Shown here piece by piece: positions 21,842-34,059 of a stretch of DNA of 64,000 nucleotides. The stretch lies in contig NZ_RJVQ01000006.1 of NCBI RefSeq assembly GCF_003856525.1, positions 1 to 64,000 of the forward strand, read 5' to 3'. The position numbers and the translations under genes are program-made. This stretch comes from Vibrio viridaestus (GTDB taxonomy: Bacteria > Pseudomonadota > Gammaproteobacteria > Enterobacterales > Vibrionaceae). Positions within the stretch are counted from its first letter, which is position 1; the number at the start of each line of letters is the position of its first letter. The notes under the pieces were generated by a model. It was not told the DNA's origin. It ran no database searches and saw only the letters and a program-made list of their open reading frames with translations.

Positions 21842-23152
21842 ATGACAATGAACCGTCAAGAGCAAATTCAGGCATTAGAGAATGATTGGGCAACTAATCC
21901 TCGTTGGAAAAATGTCAGGAGAACCTACACTGCGGAAGAAGTTGTTTCGCTTAGAGGTTCTGTTATGCCAGAACATACATTAGCGCAAAGAGGTGCTGAT
22001 AAACTGTGGAGCCTAGTGAATGGAACAGCCAAGAAAGGTTATGTCAATTGTCTTGGTGCACTCACTGGTGGACAGGCTGTTCAACAGGCTAAGGCTGGAT
22101 TAGAAGCCATCTACCTATCTGGTTGGCAGGTTGCTGCAGACAACAATACGGCTTGTTCTATGTATCCTGATCAGTCATTGTATCCTGTCGATTCTGTTCC
22201 TGAAGTCGTCGAAAGAATTAATAATTCGTTTCGCAGAGCGGACCAAATTCAGTGGGCAAGTGGGATCGATTTAAATGATCCCAAAGCCATCGACTACTTC
22301 CTACCAATTGTCGCAGACGCTGAAGCCGGTTTTGGTGGTGTTTTAAATGCTTATGAACTGATGAAACGGATGATTGAAGTAGGAGCTGCGGGGGTGCATT
22401 TTGAAGACCAACTTGCGTCAGTGAAAAAGTGTGGCCACATGGGCGGAAAAGTTTTAGTCCCTACTCAGGAAGCGGTACAAAAATTGATTGCAGCTCGCCT
22501 TGCCGCCGATGTTGCTGGGACGACAACACTAGTTGTTGCTCGAACTGATGCGAATGCTGCTGATTTAATGACTTCTGATGCGGACCCGTACGATCATGAT
22601 TTTATTGTTGGTGAACGTACTGCTGAGGGATTTTACAAAGTGAGGGCTGGAATTGATCAGGCGATTGCTCGTGGTCTTGCTTATGCACCTTATGCTGATT
22701 TAGTCTGGTGCGAAACAGCCAAGCCAGATTTGGATGAAGCTCGTAAGTTTGCTGAGGCTATTTTGGCAGAGCATCCTGAACAATTACTGGCATATAACTG
22801 CTCCCCTTCCTTCAATTGGGAGAAAAATCTCGACGCGCATACTATTGCGAAGTTCCAACAAGAACTGTCTGATATGGGTTATAAGTATCAGTTTATTACC
22901 TTAGCGGGTATACACAACATGTGGTACAACATGTTCGACCTAGCTCACTCCTATGCACAGGGAGAGGGTATGCGCCATTATGTTGAGAAAGTTCAACGAC
23001 CTGAGTTTGAAGCTGCGGAACGTGGTTATACATTTGTTGCTCACCAGCAAGAAGTGGGAACTGGATACTTTGACCGTATGACTAACATTATTCAGGGTGG
23101 TAAATCTTCGGTTACCGCGTTAAAAGGTTCGACTGAGGAAGATCAGTTTTAG
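21842..23152 (+). CDS. aceA: Isocitrate lyase
   Basis: A 436-residue enzyme that splits isocitrate to glyoxylate and succinate. The catalytic motif KKCGHMGGK (Cys near residue 197) and Mg-binding region [10 protein letters not shown] are present, and the length matches E. coli AceA (434). I chose the ATG at 21842 because GAGGGA lies about 8 nt upstream; an ATG at 21827 precedes that site. With aceB it allows growth on acetate or fatty acids, in keeping with two acetate transporter genes at 59-60 kb. No aceK follows. Confidence 0.96.
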   Translation: MTMNRQEQIQALENDWATNPRWKNVRRTYTAEEVVSLRGSVMPEHTLAQRGADKLWSLVNGTAKKGYVNCLGALTGGQAVQQAKAGLEAIYLSGWQVAADNNTACSMYPDQSLYPVDSVPEVVERINNSFRRADQIQWASGIDLNDPKAIDYFLPIVADAEAGFGGVLNAYELMKRMIEVGAAGVHFEDQLASVKKCGHMGGKVLVPTQEAVQKLIAARLAADVAGTTTLVVARTDANAADLMTSDADPYDHDFIVGERTAEGFYKVRAGIDQAIARGLAYAPYADLVWCETAKPDLDEARKFAEAILAEHPEQLLAYNCSPSFNWEKNLDAHTIAKFQQELSDMGYKYQFITLAGIHNMWYNMFDLAHSYAQGEGMRHYVEKVQRPEFEAAERGYTFVAHQQEVGTGYFDRMTNIIQGGKSSVTALKGSTEEDQF

Positions 23153-23167
23153 TTCATCACTGTCTTT

Positions 23168-23190
23168 AGTGCGGGTAATTAGCCCGCACT
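23168..23190. terminator. Hairpin between convergent aceA and CBS gene
   Basis: AGTGCGGG / CCCGCACT with a 7-nt loop lies in the 48-bp gap between two converging stop codons. It lacks a T-run, so it may be a weak bidirectional terminator. Confidence 0.5.
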
Positions 23191-23200
23191 ATTCATGAGT

Positions 23201-23659
23201 TTAAAAATCATTATCCCCATCGTCAGTTATTTCGTCTGGTTCAACCTCTTCCTGAATTTCAAGCAGGTTAATGGCAATGGTTACAAAGTCACTGTCAGTG
23301 ATAATACCCACAAGGCGTGTATGATCCACAACGGGCAAGCAACCAACACTGTGTTTTTGCATATAGAGTGCACTTTCTTTTAAGCCAGCTTTTGGGGAAA
23401 CCGTCATTACGTCTTTATGCATGATGGTCATCAATGGATTAGACATAGTGTCATCCTGAGATATCGGCTGGCTCAGACTGGATTCCTGAGCGCTGAGGAT
23501 ATCTCTTTGGGAGACGACACCTAACAATTGATCGGCTTCATCAATGATTGGCAGATGATGTATATCATGTTTACGCATGAGTAAACTGGCTTTACGAATA
23601 GTATCCGTAGCCGATAGTGTATGGGGATGACGTGTCATCATGTCTTCGACTTTAATCAT
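23201..23659 (-). CDS. Two-CBS-domain protein
   Basis: A 152-residue cytosolic protein made almost entirely of two CBS domains. The first starts VEDMMTRHPHTLSATDTI and includes HHLPIIDEADQLLGVVSQRDIL; the second includes MHKDVMTVSPKAGL and GCLPVVDHTRLVGIITDSDF. CBS pairs bind adenosine nucleotides. There is no attached catalytic domain, so it is probably a regulatory module of unknown target. The ATG at 23659 has AAGGAG 6 nt upstream. The C-terminus is acidic (EPDEITDDGDND). A similar gene sits after aceA in V. cholerae. Confidence 0.88.
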   Translation of the reverse strand: MIKVEDMMTRHPHTLSATDTIRKASLLMRKHDIHHLPIIDEADQLLGVVSQRDILSAQESSLSQPISQDDTMSNPLMTIMHKDVMTVSPKAGLKESALYMQKHSVGCLPVVDHTRLVGIITDSDFVTIAINLLEIQEEVEPDEITDDGDNDF

Positions 23660-23951
23660 AATCGTCTCCTTCATCATATTTAACGAAGAATCTAAGTCGT
23701 AAAACTGAAGATTCGAATGCAATTAGTGTTTACGAATCATTATTATGTTTTCAATTTCAATGTAGTTTGGAATTGCCTAAAAAGGTGCGAAGTCATCAGC
23801 TTTTTTAATGAAAAATCCGAATTTATTATTAAAAGGTATTGCTCTGGGGATGGCGAGTAGCCGAACAGATCATAAGCTGTATCTTAGTGTGACTTGAGTA
23901 TATACTAGCGCGCTGCTTATGATGACATCAGAAAAAAGTTAGACCCAAATT

Positions 23952-25001
23952 ATGCATGTTTCAGATTTTCACTTCGATTTACCCAATGAGCTCATCGCTC
24001 GTTATCCCAAAGAAGAACGCACTGCTAGCCGACTTTTACAGTTGGATGGTAAGACTGGTGAGTTGACGGACCGTACGTTCAAAGATGTATTGGATATTGT
24101 TCAGCCAGGCGATCTTCTGGTCTTTAATAACACTCGAGTCATTCCTGCTAGGATGTTCGGGCGTAAAGCGTCTGGCGGTAAGATTGAAGTGTTGGTCGAG
24201 CGAATGTTGGACGAGCACTCAATACTTGCTCATGTTCGTTCGTCTAAACCACCAAAACCGGGGGCTGACCTGTTTTTAGGTGATGATGATCAGTATCCTG
24301 CCACAATGGTAGCCCGTCATGATGCGTTGTTTGAAATTCGTTTTGAAAACGCAAAAGTGGTATTGGACATACTGAACGATATCGGTCATATGCCGTTGCC
24401 TCCTTATATTGACCGCCCAGATGAAGATGCGGATAAAGAACGTTATCAGACTGTTTATGGTGAAAAGCCTGGTGCTGTCGCGGCGCCAACTGCAGGTTTG
24501 CACTTCGATAAGCCATTGATTGAACAGATTGAAAAAAAAGGCGTTCAGCTCGCCTATGTGACTCTTCATGTGGGAGCGGGAACATTTCAGCCAGTGCGTG
24601 TTGAAGATGTTGAAAATCATCACATGCACTCAGAATATGTCGAAGTATCACAAGACGTGGTAGATGCAATAAAAGAGACCAAAGCGAGAGGCGGTAGAGT
24701 TATTGCTGTTGGAACGACATCAGTTCGTTCTTTAGAAAGTGCGGCTCAGAGCGCTATTTCTAAGGGTGTTGAGTTAGAAGCGTTTTTCGGTGATACCGAG
24801 ATTTTTATCTATCCAGGCTATGAATATCAGATTATTGATTGTCTGATTACTAATTTCCATTTACCCGAGTCAACATTGATTATGCTAGTCAGCGCTTTTG
24901 CTGGTTACGAGCATACTATGAACGCTTATCATCATGCTGTGGAGCAGAAATATCGCTTCTTTAGTTACGGTGATGCAATGTTCATTGAAAAGAAAGTCTA
25001 A
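23952..25001 (+). CDS. queA: S-adenosylmethionine:tRNA ribosyltransferase-isomerase QueA
   Basis: The 349-residue protein has the QueA signatures [14 protein letters not shown] at the N-terminus, [39 protein letters not shown] and [19 protein letters not shown]. It transfers ribose from SAM to preQ1 in tRNA, forming epoxyqueuosine. The tgt gene, which makes the preceding step, follows, then yajC-secD-secF, the order conserved across gammaproteobacteria. Confidence 0.96.
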   Translation: MHVSDFHFDLPNELIARYPKEERTASRLLQLDGKTGELTDRTFKDVLDIVQPGDLLVFNNTRVIPARMFGRKASGGKIEVLVERMLDEHSILAHVRSSKPPKPGADLFLGDDDQYPATMVARHDALFEIRFENAKVVLDILNDIGHMPLPPYIDRPDEDADKERYQTVYGEKPGAVAAPTAGLHFDKPLIEQIEKKGVQLAYVTLHVGAGTFQPVRVEDVENHHMHSEYVEVSQDVVDAIKETKARGGRVIAVGTTSVRSLESAAQSAISKGVELEAFFGDTEIFIYPGYEYQIIDCLITNFHLPESTLIMLVSAFAGYEHTMNAYHHAVEQKYRFFSYGDAMFIEKKV

Positions 25002-25062
25002 CCTTAAAAGGTTACTATTGAGTCAGTCGTCCGGTAGTCGACTACTGATTACTGAAAACTAA

Positions 25063-26247
<1,185 letters not shown>

Positions 26248-26350
26248 TCGGGGAAAGGTGATGAAAATGATGACGTGTTCTTGATTTTTCGTCACTTTAA
26301 CCCAATTGATTGATACAACTAAACAACAATAACTTAGAGGACGTTTCTCG

Positions 26351-26683
26351 ATGAGTTTAATTTCAGTTGCCCACGCTGCGGGCTCAGGTGCCCAACAGGG
26401 CGGTGGTTTTGAAATGGCAATTATGTTGGCAGTGTTTGCTGTCATATTCTATTTCATGATCTATCGTCCACAGGCGAAACGCCAGAAAGAGCACAAGAAC
26501 CTGATGTCATCGATGTCAAAAGGGGACGAAGTTCTAACAAATGGTGGCCTTGTTGGTAAGATTACAAAAATCTCTGAAGACAATGCTTTCATTGCAATCG
26601 AACTTAATCCAAATAATGAAGTTGTCATTAAAAAAGACTTTATTACAGCAGTGCTACCAAAAGGTACGCTGAAATCTCTATAA
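26351..26683 (+). CDS. yajC: Preprotein translocase subunit YajC
   Basis: The 110-residue membrane protein has one transmembrane helix (about residues 22-41, MAIMLAVFAVIFYFMIYRPQ), then the YajC domain with SMSKGDEVLTNGGLVGKI. It associates with SecDF at the inner membrane. GAGGA precedes the ATG. secD starts 21 bp downstream. Confidence 0.96.
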   Translation: MSLISVAHAAGSGAQQGGGFEMAIMLAVFAVIFYFMIYRPQAKRQKEHKNLMSSMSKGDEVLTNGGLVGKITKISEDNAFIAIELNPNNEVVIKKDFITAVLPKGTLKSL

Positions 26684-26704
26684 AACAGCTATAGGATCCT
26701 CGCT

Positions 26705-28561
26705 GTGTTAAACCGATATCCTTTGTGGAAGTATTTAATGGTGGTGTGTCTTATCGCCATTTGTGCATTGTATGCTCTTCCGAATATCTACGGTGAAGAT
26801 CCGGCTGTTCAAATAACAGGGGCGCGTGGCGCCTCTGTTGAAATGTCTACGCTGGATACTGTCACTACTGCTCTTAAAAAAGAGCAAATTCCTTTTAAAT
26901 CCGCAGCCTTAGAAAACGGGTCTATTCTCGTTCGCTTTAAAGATACGGATACACAAATTACTGCTCGAGACGTAATTAATACTGCTCTGGACAACAACTC
27001 CATTGTGGCATTGAATCTAGCGCCATCGACCCCTTCATGGCTTCAGTCAATCGGGGCCTCACCAATGAAGCTTGGTCTTGATCTTCGTGGTGGTGTGCAC
27101 TTCCTCATGGAAGTGGACATGGATGCCGCGATGGAAAAGCTTATCGGTCAGGAAGAAGAGTCTTTCCGCTCTGAGCTACGTGAAGAGAAATTACGTTACC
27201 GAGCGATTAAAACAACAGATAATCATGCGATTGAAGTTGTACTTAAAGATGAAGAGCAAGCTAATCAAGCTTTGGATATTCTTCGCTCTAAACACAATGA
27301 CATGACGTTCAACGCTCAGGAGAACAATGGCCGATATAGTTTGGTCGCTAGTTTTACTGAGACTCGCTTACAAGAAATTCGTAATTATGCGGTAGAGCAA
27401 AATATCACTATTTTACGTAATCGTGTTAACGAGCTTGGTGTTGCCGAACCGTTGGTTCAACGTCAGGGTGCAAGTCGTATTGTGGTTGAATTGCCTGGCG
27501 TACAAGATACAGCGCGAGCTAAAGAAATCCTTGGTGCAACTGCCACTCTTGAGTTCCGTGAAGTGGATACTAGTGTCGATGCTTCTGCCGCTGCGGCTGG
27601 TCGAGTTCCACCTGGAACAGAAGTCAAACTTGATCGTCAGGAACGCCCTGTTGTACTGAAAAAACGCGTTATTCTTGGTGGTTCTAGTATTACGGATGCA
27701 AGTTCAAGCACTGACGAGTATGGACGCCCACAAGTTAACATCTCACTAGATAGTGAAGGTGGTAGCAAAATGTCAGCGTTCTCGCAAAAAAATATCGGTA
27801 AGCTAATGGCGACTGTATTTGCTGAGTACAAAGACAGTGGTCGTAAAAATGCAGAAGGCAAAGTTATTCTTACTAAGCATGAAGAAGTTATCAACCAGGC
27901 GACGATTCAGTCTGCGCTAGGCCGTAACTTCCGTATTACCGGTATTGATTCAACAGCTGAAGCACATAACCTAGCATTGTTACTTCGTGCCGGCGCCCTG
28001 ATTGCACCGATTTCTATCGTCGAAGAAAGAACTATTGGTCCATCAATGGGACAACAAAACATCGATATGGGTGTTCAGGCATGTGTCTGGGGGCTTGTGG
28101 CTGTTATGATCTTTACGCTGCTGTACTATCGTAAGTTCGGTCTTATCGCTGATATCGCTCTTATTGCAAACCTAGTTATGATTGTTGGTGTGATGTCTTT
28201 AATCCCTGGAGCAACGATGACGCTACCCGGTATTGCAGGTATCGTACTTACGGTCGGTATGGCGGTTGATGCCAACGTTCTGATATTTGAACGTATTCGT
28301 GAAGAAATTCGTGATGGCCGTAACCCGCAACAAGCGATACATCAGGGTTATGCAAATGCGTTTAGCACCATTGCCGATGCGAACATCACCACGTTAATTA
28401 CAGCAATTATCCTATTTGCTGTCGGTACGGGGGCGATAAAAGGGTTCGCAGTAACACTTTCCATCGGTATTTTAACTTCTATGTTCACCGCTATTGTGGG
28501 TACACGTTGTATCGTGAACCTCCTTTATGGTGGTAAACGTATTAGTAAGTTATCGATTTAA
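26705..28561 (+). CDS. secD: Protein translocase subunit SecD
   Basis: The 618-residue protein has a first membrane helix (residues 9-27), a large periplasmic region with the P1 head and base, and five helices from about residue 455. SecD motifs include [15 protein letters not shown] and, in the C-terminal part, [21 protein letters not shown]. It uses the proton-motive force to finish protein export with SecF and YajC. The start codon is GTG, with AGGAT upstream. secF follows 12 bp after its stop. Confidence 0.96.
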   Translation: MLNRYPLWKYLMVVCLIAICALYALPNIYGEDPAVQITGARGASVEMSTLDTVTTALKKEQIPFKSAALENGSILVRFKDTDTQITARDVINTALDNNSIVALNLAPSTPSWLQSIGASPMKLGLDLRGGVHFLMEVDMDAAMEKLIGQEEESFRSELREEKLRYRAIKTTDNHAIEVVLKDEEQANQALDILRSKHNDMTFNAQENNGRYSLVASFTETRLQEIRNYAVEQNITILRNRVNELGVAEPLVQRQGASRIVVELPGVQDTARAKEILGATATLEFREVDTSVDASAAAAGRVPPGTEVKLDRQERPVVLKKRVILGGSSITDASSSTDEYGRPQVNISLDSEGGSKMSAFSQKNIGKLMATVFAEYKDSGRKNAEGKVILTKHEEVINQATIQSALGRNFRITGIDSTAEAHNLALLLRAGALIAPISIVEERTIGPSMGQQNIDMGVQACVWGLVAVMIFTLLYYRKFGLIADIALIANLVMIVGVMSLIPGATMTLPGIAGIVLTVGMAVDANVLIFERIREEIRDGRNPQQAIHQGYANAFSTIADANITTLITAIILFAVGTGAIKGFAVTLSIGILTSMFTAIVGTRCIVNLLYGGKRISKLSI

Positions 28562-28573
28562 GGAGGCAAACGT

Positions 28574-29521
28574 ATGTTTCAAATTTTGAAAACCAGTGGC
28601 ACGATTCAGTTTATGCGCTGGTCGAAGTTTGCTTTCGCATTCTCGTTATTAATGATTGTCGCTTCAATCGGCACGCTTGCAGTTAAAGGTCTTAATTTTG
28701 GTTTGGATTTTACTGGTGGTACGTTAATCGAAGTCGGGTTCGAGCAGCCAGCAAATCTAGAAAAAGTTCGCACAGCGCTTTCTGACAAGGGATTTGATGA
28801 TGCTACAGTACAAAACTTCGGTTCTACTCGTGAGGTAATGGTTCGTCTTCGCCCGCGTGATAACGTTGCAGGTGAAGTGTTAGGCAACCAGATTATCAGT
28901 GCAATCAAAACCGGAACGGGGCAAAGTGTTGAAATGCGCCGTATTGAGTTTGTCGGTCCTAGTGTAGGTGACGAACTGGCCGAAGCGGGTGGTATGGCTA
29001 TTATCGTATCGTTGATCTGTATCTTGCTTTACGTTTCAATGCGGTTCCAGTGGCGTTTGTCAGCTGGTGCGGTACTTGCGTTAGCACATGACGTTACTAT
29101 TACTTTAGGCGTATTTTCCTTTTTACAAATTGAAGTAGATTTAACCATCGTTGCAGCATTGCTTACGGTTGTGGGTTACTCTCTTAACGATACCATTGTG
29201 GTATTTGACCGTATCAGGGAAAACTTCCGTAAAATGCGTAAGGGTGAACCTGCAGATATTATGGACAACTCAATTACTCAAACGTTGAGTCGTACTTTAA
29301 TTACGTCTGGTACTACCTTATTCGTAGTAATTGCACTGTTTGTTAATGGCGGCGCGATGATTCACGGATTTGCATTAGCGTTACTACTTGGTATTACAGT
29401 AGGTACATACTCTTCGATTTATGTGGCTTCAGCGTTAGCACTCAAACTGGGCATTACTCGTGAGCATCTAATGCCACCACAAGTTGAGAAAGAAGGCGCA
29501 GAGTTTGACAGTATGCCATAG
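28574..29521 (+). CDS. secF: Protein translocase subunit SecF
   Basis: A 315-residue protein of six predicted helices, with the first near residues 17-37 and the rest from about 135. The motifs LNFGLDFTGGTLIEV and VVGYSLNDTIVVFDRIREN are typical. AAGGAGG precedes the ATG, a perfect Shine-Dalgarno. It is the last gene of queA-tgt-yajC-secD-secF and is followed by a strong terminator. Confidence 0.96.
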   Translation: MFQILKTSGTIQFMRWSKFAFAFSLLMIVASIGTLAVKGLNFGLDFTGGTLIEVGFEQPANLEKVRTALSDKGFDDATVQNFGSTREVMVRLRPRDNVAGEVLGNQIISAIKTGTGQSVEMRRIEFVGPSVGDELAEAGGMAIIVSLICILLYVSMRFQWRLSAGAVLALAHDVTITLGVFSFLQIEVDLTIVAALLTVVGYSLNDTIVVFDRIRENFRKMRKGEPADIMDNSITQTLSRTLITSGTTLFVVIALFVNGGAMIHGFALALLLGITVGTYSSIYVASALALKLGITREHLMPPQVEKEGAEFDSMP

Positions 29522-29543
29522 GCATTTGTCGGATTTGTGATAA

Positions 29544-29573
29544 AAAAAACCGCTGACATGTCAGCGGTTTTTT
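29544..29573. terminator. Bidirectional terminator between secF and suhB
   Basis: CCGCTGACATGTCAGCGG is a perfect 18-bp palindrome flanked by an A-run and a T-run. It lies between convergent secF and suhB stops and should serve both strands. Confidence 0.92.
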
Positions 29574-29587
29574 ATTGAATTAAGCAA

Positions 29588-30391
29588 TTATTTGATGATT
29601 GCTTCGTTTCCATTTTCACGGATATGTTTAAGCATTGATTTCACTAGACGTGGGCTAGATGCCACAATATTACCTGATTTCATGTAATCAGTGCCGCCAG
29701 AAAAATCGGTAACGATGACGCCTGCTTCACGAGCAATCAGTTCCCCCGCAGCCATATCCCAAGGCTTTAGGCCTAATTCAAAGTAGCCATCAACACGACC
29801 AGCAGCAACGTAGCAAAGGTCCAACGCCGCAGAACCAGCACGACGGAAGTCCGCACATTCAGTGAATAGAGCCGAAAGAATTTTAAGGTAAGATTCGGAA
29901 TGTTGCTTTTGTTTAAATGGGAAGCCTGTTGCTAATACTGTACCGTTCAGGTCTTTACCTGGTTGGATACGGATGCGAGCGTTGTTTAATTGCGCGCCTG
30001 AACCACGTTGAGCTGTGAAAAGATCGTTTAGCATTGGGTCATAAACACAAGCTACTTCTGTCCTGCCTTTGATGCGAACAGCGATAGACACAGAAAAGTG
30101 TGGTAGGCCTTTAACGAAATTTGTTGTTCCATCCAGTGGGTCTATGATCCATTGTACTTCAGAGTCTTTTCCGTCGATAACGCCACTTTCTTCTGCAATG
30201 ATAGAGTGGTCTGGATAAGAAGTTTTGATCACATCAATAATGATGGACTCAGCTTCTTTATCAACATTAGTAACGAAATCATTAGTGCCTTTTTGAGCTG
30301 ATTGAATCTTGTCAGCGTTTTCTAGAGATTTAGCAATATGATTACCTGCTTTTCGCGCAGCGCGAATAGCGATGTTTAGCATTGGATGCAT
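29588..30391 (-). CDS. suhB: Inositol-1-monophosphatase family protein SuhB
   Basis: From the ATG at 30391 (MHPMLNIAIRAARKAGN) the protein is 267 residues, identical in length to E. coli SuhB. Metal-binding motifs are complete: EESG, the WIIDPLDGTTNFVKGLPHF block (about residue 82) and KPWDMAAGELIAREAG. Besides phosphatase activity, E. coli SuhB joins the rRNA antitermination complex. It is divergent from trmJ. Confidence 0.95.
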   Translation of the reverse strand: MHPMLNIAIRAARKAGNHIAKSLENADKIQSAQKGTNDFVTNVDKEAESIIIDVIKTSYPDHSIIAEESGVIDGKDSEVQWIIDPLDGTTNFVKGLPHFSVSIAVRIKGRTEVACVYDPMLNDLFTAQRGSGAQLNNARIRIQPGKDLNGTVLATGFPFKQKQHSESYLKILSALFTECADFRRAGSAALDLCYVAAGRVDGYFELGLKPWDMAAGELIAREAGVIVTDFSGGTDYMKSGNIVASSPRLVKSMLKHIRENGNEAIIK

Positions 30392-30576
30392 ACGATTTTC
30401 CCAACGGATGTTAAAGAACGAATATAAAAGCGGGCGAGAGTATACCAAAGTTTTATTAAAAAGGAAGTGGTTAAATTATGTTCTGTTAGTCGGATGTATA
30501 GAAGGCTAATTATTATTTTATGCATCTTAATATGATAGTATTCCCCCCTGCCTTGAGATTCTAAATTGTAAACATC

Positions 30577-31296
30577 ATGCTTGAAAACGTAAAAGTGGTA
30601 CTTGTTGGTACTTCTCACTCCGGTAATATTGGCTCAGCAGCAAGAGCAATGAAAGTGATGGGACTAAAAAATATGGTCCTTGTTGATCCTCAATGCGAAG
30701 TTGATGGCCAGGCTGTTGCTCTCTCTGCGGGTGCAAGTGAAATTGCACTGAATGCCCCTATCGTAGCTACGTTGGAAGACGCCGTTAAAGAGTGCAGTTT
30801 AGTTGTGGGTACGAGTGCTCGCTCTCGTTCTCTCGAATGGCCAATGCTTGACTCGCGCGAGTGTGGTGAGAAAATTGCAGATGAATGTCGTACCAGCCAG
30901 ATTGCAATGGTTTTTGGTAGAGAAAGAACCGGATTAACGAACGAAGAGCTTCAGCTTTGCCACTATCATGTGTCAATCCCAGCTAATCCCGAATATAGCT
31001 CATTGAATCTCGCCATGGCGGTTCAGACTCTTTCCTATGATGTGCGCTTGGCATATCTAAACTTGCTTGATTCGCAGTACCCAGAAATTCGCGAGCAAGA
31101 GTATCCTCGTCATGAAGAGTTAGAAATGTTTTATGCACACCTTGAAAAAGTGTTACTTAAGACAGAGTTTATTGAGCAGGACCGTCCTAATCAGGTGATG
31201 AACAAAATGCGCCGCCTTTTTAATCGAGCGCGCCCAGAAACTCAGGAGCTCAATATTCTTCGCGGAATACTAACTTCGGTTGAGAAGAAACGGTAG
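30577..31296 (+). CDS. trmJ: tRNA (cytidine/uridine-2'-O-)-methyltransferase TrmJ
   Basis: A 239-residue SPOUT methyltransferase. The trefoil-knot motifs are [17 protein letters not shown] and [15 protein letters not shown]. The C-terminal extension contains [21 protein letters not shown], as in E. coli TrmJ, which 2'-O-methylates position 32 of several tRNAs. It lies just upstream of the isc operon, as in many gammaproteobacteria, but iscR has its own operator in the 127-bp gap. Confidence 0.95.
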   Translation: MLENVKVVLVGTSHSGNIGSAARAMKVMGLKNMVLVDPQCEVDGQAVALSAGASEIALNAPIVATLEDAVKECSLVVGTSARSRSLEWPMLDSRECGEKIADECRTSQIAMVFGRERTGLTNEELQLCHYHVSIPANPEYSSLNLAMAVQTLSYDVRLAYLNLLDSQYPEIREQEYPRHEELEMFYAHLEKVLLKTEFIEQDRPNQVMNKMRRLFNRARPETQELNILRGILTSVEKKR

Positions 31297-31330
31297 AGAC
31301 TCTAATTAACCTTGTTTTCTTTAAGGATGA

Positions 31331-31380
31331 ATACCTGACTATTTTGGTCAAATAAATACTTGACCAAAATAGTCAGGTAT
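31331..31380. promoter_or_regulatory. Double type-1 IscR operator before iscR
   Basis: Two 25-bp type-1 IscR sites abut, at 31331-31355 and 31356-31380. They read ATACCTGACTATTTTGGTCA and, on the opposite strand from the far end, the same sequence again. Together they form a perfect 21-bp inverted repeat around an 8-nt spacer. [2Fe-2S]-IscR would repress here, giving feedback control of Fe-S assembly, as in E. coli. Confidence 0.85.
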
Positions 31381-31423
31381 GTGAAAATTGATCCCACATA
31401 AATGATGTGGATAGGGTAATGTT

Positions 31424-31945
31424 ATGAGACTCACCTCAAAAGGAAGATATGCTGTGACTGCCATGCTAGATGTCGCGTTGCATTCACAAAAAAATCCAGT
31501 GCCTTTAGCGGATATTTCTGAGAGACAGGGTATCTCATTGTCTTACTTAGAGCAGCTGTTTGCGAAACTACGCAAAGGTGGACTGGTTGCAAGTGTCCGT
31601 GGTCCCGGTGGTGGTTATCGCTTGGGCGCAGATGCATTTACTATCTCAGTTGGTCAAGTGATCGCAGCTGTTGATGAATCCGTTGATGCGACAAAATGTA
31701 ATGGTAAAGGTGATTGCCAAGGTGGTACTCGCTGTTTGACTCATACATTGTGGCGTGATTTAAGTTCACGAATCACAGACTTTTTAAATAATATTACGCT
31801 TGGCGAATTAATGAATGATAACGAAGTGTTAGAAATTTCAGATCGTCAAGATGTCGACCTTGCTATTGGCCAACGCCAAAATCACAATGATACGAATTCT
31901 GTCTCAATTAGTGTGGCAAATGCAGGTTTGAGTGCTCGCTCGTAA
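31424..31945 (+). CDS. iscR: Fe-S cluster assembly transcriptional regulator IscR
   Basis: A 173-residue Rrf2-family winged-helix regulator ([20 protein letters not shown]). The [2Fe-2S] ligands Cys92, Cys98, Cys104 and His107 are at the same numbers as in E. coli IscR. It represses its own operon when cluster-loaded and activates sufABCDSE-type genes as apoprotein. The operator directly upstream supports autoregulation. iscS follows after 28 bp. Confidence 0.97.
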   Translation: MRLTSKGRYAVTAMLDVALHSQKNPVPLADISERQGISLSYLEQLFAKLRKGGLVASVRGPGGGYRLGADAFTISVGQVIAAVDESVDATKCNGKGDCQGGTRCLTHTLWRDLSSRITDFLNNITLGELMNDNEVLEISDRQDVDLAIGQRQNHNDTNSVSISVANAGLSARS

Positions 31946-31973
31946 GAAGCGAAGTTATACATTGGAGTAGAAG

Positions 31974-33188
31974 ATGAAACTGCCTATTTATTTAGACTAT
32001 TCAGCAACATGTCCCGTTGATACTCGTGTTGCTGAAAAGATGGTTCAGTACATGACAATGGATGGGGTTTTCGGTAACCCAGCATCTCGATCGCACCGTT
32101 ATGGCTGGCAGGCAGAAGAAGCAGTTGATACCGCTCGTGAGCATATCGCTAATCTATTGAACGCGGATCCACGTGAAATTGTTTTCACGTCTGGCGCAAC
32201 AGAATCGGATAACCTTGCAATTAAAGGTGCGGCTCACTTCTACGGTAAAAAAGGCAAGCACGTGATTACGTGTAAAACAGAACACAAAGCGGTTCTGGAT
32301 ACTTGTCGTCAGTTAGAACGTGAAGGTTACGAAGTCACTTATCTTGAGCCTGAAACAAATGGCTTAATCGATATGAACAAGCTTGAATCTGCGATGCGTG
32401 ACGACACAGTTCTTGTTTCTATCATGCATGTGAACAATGAGATTGGTGTTATTCAGGATATTGCTGCTATTGGTGAGCTGTGTCGTGAACGCAAAATTAT
32501 TTTCCATGTTGATGCTGCTCAATCTGCAGGTAAATTACCAATCGATGTTCAAGAGCTAAAAGTAGACTTAATTTCTCTTTCTGCTCACAAAATTTATGGT
32601 CCTAAAGGAATTGGTGCCCTGTACGTTCGTCGTAAACCACGTATTCGCCTTGAAGCGCAAATGCACGGTGGTGGTCATGAACGCGGTTTCCGCTCTGGTA
32701 CTTTGGCGACTCATCAAATCGTCGGTATGGGTGAAGCATTCCGTATCGCGAAAGAAGAAATGCAGCAAGATTATGACCACGCAAAACAACTTCGTGATCG
32801 CTTGCTAAACAATTTGAAAGACCTTGAAGCTTTAACCATCAATGGTGATTTAGAGCAACGTCTGCCGCAAAACTTGAACATTAGCTTTGCTTTTGTTGAG
32901 GGTGAATCTTTGCTTATGTCACTGAAAGATCTGGCTGTATCATCAGGCAGTGCGTGTACATCTGCAAGTCTAGAGCCTTCATATGTATTGCGTGCATTAG
33001 GTCTGGATGATGAGCTGGCACACAGTTCTATCCGTTTCTCATTTGGTCGTTACACGACTGAAGAAGAGATCGACTACGTAGCAGAACAAATCTGCGTAGC
33101 GGTTAATAAACTCCGCGACATGTCTCCTCTATGGGATATGTATAAAGAAGGGATTGACTTGGGCTCTGTAGAGTGGGCTCATCACTAA
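31974..33188 (+). CDS. iscS: Cysteine desulfurase IscS
   Basis: The 404-residue PLP enzyme has Lys206 in [12 protein letters not shown] binding PLP and Cys328 in [14 protein letters not shown] as the persulfide carrier, at the same numbers as in E. coli. It removes sulfur from cysteine and gives it to IscU, and also to tRNA thiolation partners. The ATG follows GGAGTAGAAG. Confidence 0.98.
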   Translation: MKLPIYLDYSATCPVDTRVAEKMVQYMTMDGVFGNPASRSHRYGWQAEEAVDTAREHIANLLNADPREIVFTSGATESDNLAIKGAAHFYGKKGKHVITCKTEHKAVLDTCRQLEREGYEVTYLEPETNGLIDMNKLESAMRDDTVLVSIMHVNNEIGVIQDIAAIGELCRERKIIFHVDAAQSAGKLPIDVQELKVDLISLSAHKIYGPKGIGALYVRRKPRIRLEAQMHGGGHERGFRSGTLATHQIVGMGEAFRIAKEEMQQDYDHAKQLRDRLLNNLKDLEALTINGDLEQRLPQNLNISFAFVEGESLLMSLKDLAVSSGSACTSASLEPSYVLRALGLDDELAHSSIRFSFGRYTTEEEIDYVAEQICVAVNKLRDMSPLWDMYKEGIDLGSVEWAHH

Positions 33189-33225
33189 TCACTCCAAGGA
33201 AGTAGAGGATTTGAGGTATTAAATC

Positions 33226-33606
33226 ATGGCATACAGCGAAAAAGTATTAGATCATTATGAGAATCCTCGTAACGTGGGTTCTTTTGATAAAGAAGATCCA
33301 ACCGTAGGTAGCGGTATGGTAGGTGCACCAGCATGTGGTGACGTTATGAAACTGCAAATCAAAGTATCAGCAGATGGTATTATTGAAGACGCTAAATTCA
33401 AAACGTATGGCTGTGGTAGTGCGATTGCCTCAAGCTCACTAGTTACAGAATGGGTTAAGGGTAAGTCGATTGATGAAGCTGCAGCTATCAAGAATGCAGA
33501 GATTGCTGAGGAGCTTGAATTGCCTCCAGTGAAAGTTCACTGTTCAATTCTTGCTGAAGATGCAATCAAAGCAGCTGTTGCAGACTACAAGAAAAAGCAC
33601 CAGTAA
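33226..33606 (+). CDS. iscU: Fe-S cluster scaffold IscU
   Basis: A 126-residue scaffold. Cluster ligands Cys37 (APACGD, with Asp39), Cys63 (YGCGSAIASSS) and Cys106 (KVHCSILAED) are intact. The LPPVK peptide that HscA binds is at residues 99-103. It assembles [2Fe-2S] clusters with IscS sulfur and passes them on through HscBA. Confidence 0.98.
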   Translation: MAYSEKVLDHYENPRNVGSFDKEDPTVGSGMVGAPACGDVMKLQIKVSADGIIEDAKFKTYGCGSAIASSSLVTEWVKGKSIDEAAAIKNAEIAEELELPPVKVHCSILAEDAIKAAVADYKKKHQ

Positions 33607-33677
33607 TCGGTTAGAATGGAAGGATGCAATTTTAGCGTCCTTCTCATTAACAGTTTTTGTACATAAGGTTTTTAAGT

Positions 33678-34001
33678 ATGGCCATTTCTTTAAGTGAACC
33701 CGCAGCAGAGCGTGTTAAAGCCTTTTTAGATAATCGTGGAAAAGGACTTGGCTTACGCCTTGGTGTTAAAACCACGGGCTGCTCTGGTATGGCATACGTT
33801 TTAGAATTCGTTGACGAGCTTAACGAAGAAGATCATGTGTTCGAAGAGCGCGGTGTCAAAATTATTGTCGACCCAAAAAGCTTAGTCTATCTCGACGGCA
33901 CTCAGCTTGACTACGTTAAACAAGGTTTAAATGAAGGCTTTGAATTTAACAACCCAAATGTGAAAAGCGAGTGTGGTTGTGGCGAAAGCTTCAACGTTTA
34001 A
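33678..34001 (+). CDS. iscA: Fe-S cluster assembly protein IscA
   Basis: A 107-residue A-type carrier from the ATG at 33678 ([13 protein letters not shown]). The three conserved cysteines are in TTGCSGMAY (Cys35) and ECGCGESF (Cys99, Cys101). It carries clusters to [4Fe-4S] targets. A TTG seven codons upstream is not needed. Confidence 0.97.
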   Translation: MAISLSEPAAERVKAFLDNRGKGLGLRLGVKTTGCSGMAYVLEFVDELNEEDHVFEERGVKIIVDPKSLVYLDGTQLDYVKQGLNEGFEFNNPNVKSECGCGESFNV

Positions 34002-34059
34002 CGATTTATATCGTCAACGTGATCCGATTTGAGAGCCACAGATTAAGGCTATTATCGAC

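Noticed and set aside
23201-23659. CBS-domain protein as an IMP dehydrogenase fragment
   Set aside because: GuaB also holds a CBS pair, but this protein has no catalytic barrel and has its own good ribosome-binding site and full-length CBS pair. It is a standalone protein.
24036-24669. Open frames on the minus strand within queA
   Set aside because: They are shadows of queA: no ribosome-binding sites, low-complexity protein sequence, and QueA motifs run through the whole interval on the plus strand.
25034-25045. 12-bp palindrome GTAGTCGACTAC between queA and tgt
   Set aside because: No loop, no T-run and no known regulator; a palindrome of this size can occur by chance in 64 kb.
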